Assembly: GCA_902803675.1 (NCBI GenBank)
Contig: CADCQZ010000455.1
Location: 1 to 9,364, forward strand
Reading direction: 5' to 3'
DNA from: an uncultured Eubacteriales bacterium
GTDB taxonomy: Bacteria > Bacillota_A > Clostridia > Christensenellales > Aristaeellaceae
DNA length: 9,364 nucleotides
In this document: positions 5,822 through 9,364 of the stretch, one piece after another
How the letters are laid out: each line of letters begins with the position of its first letter
Position numbering within the stretch: position 1 is the first letter of the stretch
Notes under the pieces: generated by a model
Told to the model about the DNA's origin: nothing
The model's database searches: none
The model's input: the letters and a program-made list of their open reading frames with translations, nothing else
Made by a program: the position numbers and the translations under genes

Positions 5822-6697
5822 ATGAAAAACAGGCTATTCACCGGCAGCGGCGTCGCGCTCATCACACCGTTCAAAAAGGACCTGTCGGTCGACTTCGAGG
5901 CACTCGGCGCGCTGATCGAAGCGCAGATCGCCGGCGGCGCCGACGCCCTGATCACCTGCGGCACCACGGGTGAGCCGAGCACCCTGAGCGCCGACGAGTG
6001 GGCCGCCGTCGTTTCCTTCACCGTCAGGCAGACCCGCAGACGCGTCCCCGTGATCGCGGGCACCGGCGGCAACAACACCTCCGACGTCCTGCTGAAAGCC
6101 CGCAGGGCATTCGAGCTCGGCGCGGACGGACAGCTGTGCGTGACGCCCTATTACAACAAGACCAGCCAGAACGGGCTCGTCGCCCATTTCAACACTGTCG
6201 CCGACGACGGCAGCCTGCCCGTGATCATGTACAACGTGCCCGGGCGCACCGGCCTTAGCATGAGCCTGGCCGCGGCGAAGAAGCTCTCCCTCAATCCCCG
6301 GATCGTGGGCATCAAGGAAGCCACGGGCGACGCGGCTTTCGCGCTGGACCTGATCGCCGAATGCGGCGGTGACCTGCCCCTGTATTCCGGCGCCGATGAG
6401 CTGACCTGCCAGCTCAGGGTGATCGGCGGCGTCGGCTGTATCTCGGTGCTGAGCAACGCGGTGCCTGAAAGCGCTGCGACGATCGCCAAGGCGGATCTCA
6501 AGACGGCCGCCCGCGAACAGACCAGACTGATCAAATTCGTCCGCTGCCTGTTCAAAGAAGTCAATCCGATCCCGATCAAGGCCGCCATGAACTTTATGGG
6601 GCTCTGCGAGAACGTGCTCAGGCTGCCGCTGATACCGATGAGCCGGGAGAACGCCGAGATCCTGAAGGCGGAGATGAGAAGGGTGGGATTGATCTGA
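5822..6697 (+). CDS. dapA: 4-hydroxy-tetrahydrodipicolinate synthase DapA
   Basis: DapA condenses pyruvate with aspartate semialdehyde, the committed step to diaminopimelate and lysine. The 291-residue TIM-barrel protein has the usual length. Key residues can be placed against the E. coli enzyme: Thr48-Thr49 in CGTTGE (Thr44-45), Tyr111 in TPYYNK (Tyr107), Tyr137 and Arg142 in MYNVPGRTG (Tyr133, Arg138), and the Schiff-base Lys165 in VGIKEATGD (Lys161). At the E. coli lysine-inhibition site, His53 and His56 correspond to Ala57 and Trp60, and Glu84 to Asp88, while Asn80 is kept as Asn84. I infer weak or absent lysine feedback, as known for many Gram-positive DapA enzymes. The ATG immediately follows the asd stop, with AAGGAG 6 bases upstream. 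The TGA shares its last base with the dapB start. Confidence 0.97.
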   Translation: MKNRLFTGSGVALITPFKKDLSVDFEALGALIEAQIAGGADALITCGTTGEPSTLSADEWAAVVSFTVRQTRRRVPVIAGTGGNNTSDVLLKARRAFELGADGQLCVTPYYNKTSQNGLVAHFNTVADDGSLPVIMYNVPGRTGLSMSLAAAKKLSLNPRIVGIKEATGDAAFALDLIAECGGDLPLYSGADELTCQLRVIGGVGCISVLSNAVPESAATIAKADLKTAAREQTRLIKFVRCLFKEVNPIPIKAAMNFMGLCENVLRLPLIPMSRENAEILKAEMRRVGLI

Positions 6698-7455
6698 TGA
6701 ACCTGATCTTATCCGGAGCTTCCGGCCGTATGGGCAAAGCGGTGCGCGAGGCCTCCCGCGAAGCGGGCATCCCCATCGCCTTCGGCGTGGACAAAATCAG
6801 CGGCGATATGGACGGCCTGAAAGTCTATCCCTCTTTTGATGCCTGCCCGGTCCCGCCGGAGAACGCCGTCATCATCGATTTTTCCCTGCCGTCGGCCATC
6901 GGCGGGCTCACCGATTACGCGAAACGCTTCTCGGTGCCCTGCGTGCTTGCCGCCACGGGATATGATGACGAACAGCTGCGTCTCATCTCCGAAACAGCCG
7001 CGAAGATCCCCGTTTTCCGTTCCGGCAACATGAGCCTGGGCGTATGCGCCGTGAGAGCCGCCGCGAGAGTCCTCTCCGATATCCTGGCCGGGTATGATAT
7101 CGAGATCATCGAGAAGCATCACAACAAAAAGAAAGACGCCCCCAGCGGCACGGCTCTGGCTCTTTATGAATCCGTCCGCAGGGCGGACAGCGAACTGATT
7201 TTGGACCGCGCGGCCCTCAACCGTCCCAGGAAAGAAAACGAGATCGGCATATCCAGCATCCGCGGCGGAACGGTGACGGGCGAACACGAGATCGGCTTCT
7301 ACGGCCCCGACGAGACAGTGCTCATCACCCACCGGGCCCAGAGCCGCGCGATCTTCGCCGCAGGCGCCCTGAAAGCCGCGGCCTTTCTGAAAGATCAGGC
7401 GCCCGGCCTTTACGGGATGGACGATCTCACCGACGCCCTGACCGGCCGCGCCTGA
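6697..7455 (+). CDS. dapB: 4-hydroxy-tetrahydrodipicolinate reductase DapB
   Basis: DapB reduces the DapA product to tetrahydrodipicolinate with NAD(P)H, the next step toward diaminopimelate for cell wall and lysine. The 252-residue protein shows the nucleotide-binding loop GASGRMG (7-13), the conserved IDFS (60-63), and ATGY (86-89). The signature EKHHNKKKDAPSGTAL (139-154) holds His141 and Lys145, aligned with catalytic His159 and Lys163 of the E. coli enzyme. RGGTVTGEHEIGFYG (189-203) is the usual C-terminal block. The start overlaps the dapA stop (TGATG), a clear sign of coupled translation; its ribosome site is a modest GGGTGGG at 6681-6687. No dapD, dapL, ddh or lysA gene is visible here, so the route after this step cannot be read from the window. 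Confidence 0.97.
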   Translation: MNLILSGASGRMGKAVREASREAGIPIAFGVDKISGDMDGLKVYPSFDACPVPPENAVIIDFSLPSAIGGLTDYAKRFSVPCVLAATGYDDEQLRLISETAAKIPVFRSGNMSLGVCAVRAAARVLSDILAGYDIEIIEKHHNKKKDAPSGTALALYESVRRADSELILDRAALNRPRKENEIGISSIRGGTVTGEHEIGFYGPDETVLITHRAQSRAIFAAGALKAAAFLKDQAPGLYGMDDLTDALTGRA

Positions 7456-7481
7456 CATTAAGCCTCACATCTGTCGACCAA

Positions 7482-7493
7482 GCGGTTTTCCGC
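7482..7493 (+). other. Small GC hairpin in the dapB-greA gap
   Basis: GCGG, a TTTT loop and CCGC form a perfect 4-bp stem in the 66-base gap between dapB and greA. No T run follows, so it is not a standard terminator. It could be an RNA-stabilising or processing element, or chance. Read-through from the asd-dap operon into greA-lysS is therefore possible. Confidence 0.25.
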
Positions 7494-7511
7494 AACATCA
7501 ATATATAGAAT

Positions 7512-7516
7512 AGGAG
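7512..7516 (+). promoter_or_regulatory. Ribosome binding site bearing on the greA start
   Basis: AGGAG is 5 bases before TTG at 7522 and 11 bases before the in-frame ATG at 7528. Spacing supports TTG; codon preference supports ATG. The same TTG-codon-ATG layout is seen at 3661-3669. Confidence 0.55.
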
Positions 7517-7521
7517 ATCCT

Positions 7522-8013
7522 TTGACCATGAGCGAATTTGAACGCAGAGAAGTCACCCAGGAAGGGAAAGACAAACTTTTAAAGAAACTGGCCTATCTCA
7601 AGGGCCCCAGGCAGGCGGAGATGGCCGAAAAGCTCAACATCGCCCGCAGCTACGGTGACCTGAGCGAGAACGCCGAATGGGATGCCGCCAAGAATGAGCA
7701 GGCCGCCCTGGCGGCCGAGATCGCCGATCTTGAGAACATCATCCGCAATCTCGTCGTGGTGGAATCCGTCGCCGGTTCCGCGACCACAGCCGGCATCGGT
7801 TCTGTCGTGGAGGTGGAATACATCGAGGACAGCGAAAAAGAGACCTACACGCTCACCAGCGCCCTGGAGAGCGATCCCATGTCCGGGAAGATCAGCATCG
7901 AAAGCCCCGTCGGCAAAGCCATCGCCGGTCATGAGGCGGGAGACACGGTGACAGTCATGCTGCCTGATGACGATCATTTCCAGATCAGGATCGTATCCGT
8001 CACCCACGAGTGA
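7522..8013 (+). CDS. greA: Transcription elongation factor GreA
   Basis: GreA enters the RNA polymerase secondary channel and promotes cleavage of backtracked RNA, freeing stalled complexes. The protein has 163 residues from TTG 7522 (161 from ATG 7528). The N-terminal coiled coil runs to about residue 77 and includes the hallmark block ARSYGDLSENAEWDAAKNEQ (41-60). Its hairpin tip carries the metal-coordinating Asp46 and Glu49, equivalent to Asp41 and Glu44 in E. coli, so cleavage activity is expected. The C-terminal FKBP-like domain includes the conserved SDPMSGKISIESPVGKAIAG stretch (117-136). The family members without the acidic tip (Gfh, Rnk) are excluded. It follows dapB by 66 bases with no convincing promoter seen, and precedes lysS by 17 bases, a pairing common in Bacillota. 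Confidence 0.95.
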   Translation: MTMSEFERREVTQEGKDKLLKKLAYLKGPRQAEMAEKLNIARSYGDLSENAEWDAAKNEQAALAAEIADLENIIRNLVVVESVAGSATTAGIGSVVEVEYIEDSEKETYTLTSALESDPMSGKISIESPVGKAIAGHEAGDTVTVMLPDDDHFQIRIVSVTHE

Positions 8014-8030
8014 TCATAAGGAGTTCTCAA

Positions 8031-9364
8031 ATGCCTGAAGAGAGAGTTTTTTCCGAACAGGAATCCATCCGGCGCGATAAGCTGTCGCAGCTCCAGGCGT
8101 CCGGCCGGGATCCGTTCCGGATCGTTTCCTATCCCCAGACCCATCATTCCTCGGATATCCTGAACGGATACGACAGCCTCGAAGGCCAGACCGTCTCCCT
8201 GGCCGGCCGCATGATGTTCAAGAGGATCATGGGCAAGGCCTCTTTCTGCAATCTTCTGGATCAGTTCGGCCGGATCCAGGTATATGTCTGCCGGGACGAT
8301 CTGGGCGATGAGGCTTACGCCGATTTCAAAAAGCTTGACATCGGAGATATCATCGGTGTCAAGGGCTTCGTATTCAAGACGAAAACAGGCGAGATCACCG
8401 TCCATTGTCAGGAACTGACCCTGCTGAGCAAGTCCCTGTCCCCCCTGCCCGAAAAGTTCCACGGCCTGACGGATCCGGATCTGCGTTACCGCCAGCGCTA
8501 TGTGGACCTCATCATGAACACCGAGACCCGGGACACGTTCAAGAAGCGCTCCGGGATCCTGCGGGAGATCCGCCAGTTCCTCGCCGAAAGGGATTTTCTC
8601 GAGGTCGAGACGCCCATCCTGGTCAGCAATGCCGGCGGTGCCGCTGCCCGTCCCTTCGAGACCCATTACAACGCGCTGGACGAAGACGTGAAGCTGCGCA
8701 TTTCCCTGGAACTGTACCTCAAGCGCCTGATCATCGGCGGCCTGGAGCGGGTCTATGAGATCGGCCGCGTCTTCCGCAACGAAGGCGTGGATACGCGTCA
8801 CAATCCCGAGTTCACGCTGATGGAACTGTATCAGGCGTATACGGACTATCAGGGAATGATGGAACTGACGGAAAGCATGTTCCGCCGTGTCGCCGAAAAG
8901 GTATGCGGCAGCCTTGTCATCAGCTACCAGGGGCGTACGATCGATCTTTCGAAGCCCTTCGCCAGGCTGACCATGACCGAGGCGGTGCGTCAGGCGACGG
9001 GCATCGATTTCGACCGGGTCGCCGATGACGAAGCGGCCAAAGCTCTCGCCCGGGAGAACCATATCGAGTTCGAGGCCCGCCACACGAAGGGCGATATCCT
9101 CAACCTCTTTTTCGAGGAGAAATGCGAAAGCGCCCTGATCCAGCCCACCTTCATCATGGATCATCCCCTGTGCATATCGCCCCTCACCAAGAGAAAGCCG
9201 GATGATCCGCAGAAGGTCGAACGCTTCGAGCTGTTCATCAACGGCTGGGAGATGTGCAACGCCTACAGCGAATTGAACGATCCCATCGATCAGCGGGAGC
9301 GCTTCGCCGCTCAGGACGCGCTGGCCGCCGCCGGCGATGAGGAAGCCAACCATACGGACGAGGA
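8031..9364 (+). CDS. lysS: Lysyl-tRNA synthetase, class II (3' end outside window)
   Basis: LysRS charges tRNA-Lys with lysine using ATP. The frame from ATG 8031 stays open to the right edge: 444 complete codons plus two bases, so roughly the last tenth, including class II motif 3, is missing. AAGGAG (8018-8023) sits 7 bases upstream. The N-terminal OB-fold anticodon-binding domain covers about residues 50-135. The catalytic domain begins with LTDPDLRYRQRYVDLI (145-160), then motif 1 around FLEVETPIL, the GGAAARPF loop, LELYLKRLIIGGLERVYEIG, and motif 2 in RVFRNEGVDTRHNPEFT. Further on, SPLTKRK and NAYSELNDPIDQRERF match class II LysRS; the GWEMCNAYSELND wording is like clostridial enzymes. 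The class I LysRS is excluded. Sitting behind asd-dapA-dapB and greA, it places lysine charging beside lysine synthesis. Confidence 0.97.
   Translation, partial: MPEERVFSEQESIRRDKLSQLQASGRDPFRIVSYPQTHHSSDILNGYDSLEGQTVSLAGRMMFKRIMGKASFCNLLDQFGRIQVYVCRDDLGDEAYADFKKLDIGDIIGVKGFVFKTKTGEITVHCQELTLLSKSLSPLPEKFHGLTDPDLRYRQRYVDLIMNTETRDTFKKRSGILREIRQFLAERDFLEVETPILVSNAGGAAARPFETHYNALDEDVKLRISLELYLKRLIIGGLERVYEIGRVFRNEGVDTRHNPEFTLMELYQAYTDYQGMMELTESMFRRVAEKVCGSLVISYQGRTIDLSKPFARLTMTEAVRQATGIDFDRVADDEAAKALARENHIEFEARHTKGDILNLFFEEKCESALIQPTFIMDHPLCISPLTKRKPDDPQKVERFELFINGWEMCNAYSELNDPIDQRERFAAQDALAAAGDEEANHTDE

Noticed and set aside
7502..7511. TATATAGAAT before greA as a -10 element
   Set aside because: No -35 match lies at the right distance and a start there would fall at or after the ribosome site, leaving no usable leader.
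8012..8022. GATCATAAGGA before lysS, also found at 2141-2151 before the ABC-like gene
   Set aside because: Eleven shared bases made mostly of a stop-codon context plus a ribosome site; similarity is expected from function and chance.
7974..9353. A 459-codon open frame on the minus strand opposite lysS and the greA end
   Set aside because: It lies antisense to a clear lysS with full class II motifs, shows no recognisable protein, and is the kind of open antisense frame that GC-rich third positions create.

Overview
The window reads as ordinary chromosome from a GC-rich member of the Bacillota, most likely class Clostridia. Pointers to this are an AddA-type (not RecB-type) nuclease end, strong AAGGAGG-type ribosome sites, an archaeal/fungal-type aspartate-semialdehyde dehydrogenase of the kind common in Clostridia, a clostridial-style pyridoxamine kinase, and greA next to lysS. 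All genes are on the + strand. I see no tRNA, rRNA, CRISPR array, insertion sequence or phage gene, and no gene-free gap longer than about 215 bases.

Region 1 (1-3546) is a tightly packed run: the 3' end of addA (recombinational repair nuclease/helicase), prmA (ribosomal protein L11 methyltransferase), truA (tRNA pseudouridine synthase) and a 462-residue protein that aligns throughout with double-domain sugar/nucleoside ABC ATPases. That last protein has lost nearly every ATP-binding and hydrolysis residue and has no permease or binding protein beside it. Stop codons and ribosome sites overlap or nearly touch at each junction, so the run is probably one transcript with coupled translation.

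Region 2 (3547-4726) holds a pyridoxal/pyridoxamine kinase with its own extended -10 promoter, apparently a single-gene unit, then a 214-base gap with weak hairpins and the next promoter.

Region 3 (4727-9364) starts from a second extended -10 promoter almost identical in its core to the first. It contains asd, dapA and dapB, the three steps from aspartyl phosphate to tetrahydrodipicolinate in lysine/diaminopimelate synthesis, with abutting or overlapping ends. After a 66-base gap come greA (transcript cleavage factor) and lysS (lysyl-tRNA synthetase, cut by the window edge). Lysine synthesis and lysine charging are therefore neighbours.

The most unusual item is the catalytically dead ABC ATPase-like protein at 2158-3546. 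The rest is well-known housekeeping biology, with smaller points about shared promoter cores, paired TTG/ATG starts and predicted loss of lysine feedback on DapA. I did not find a convincing new multi-gene system.
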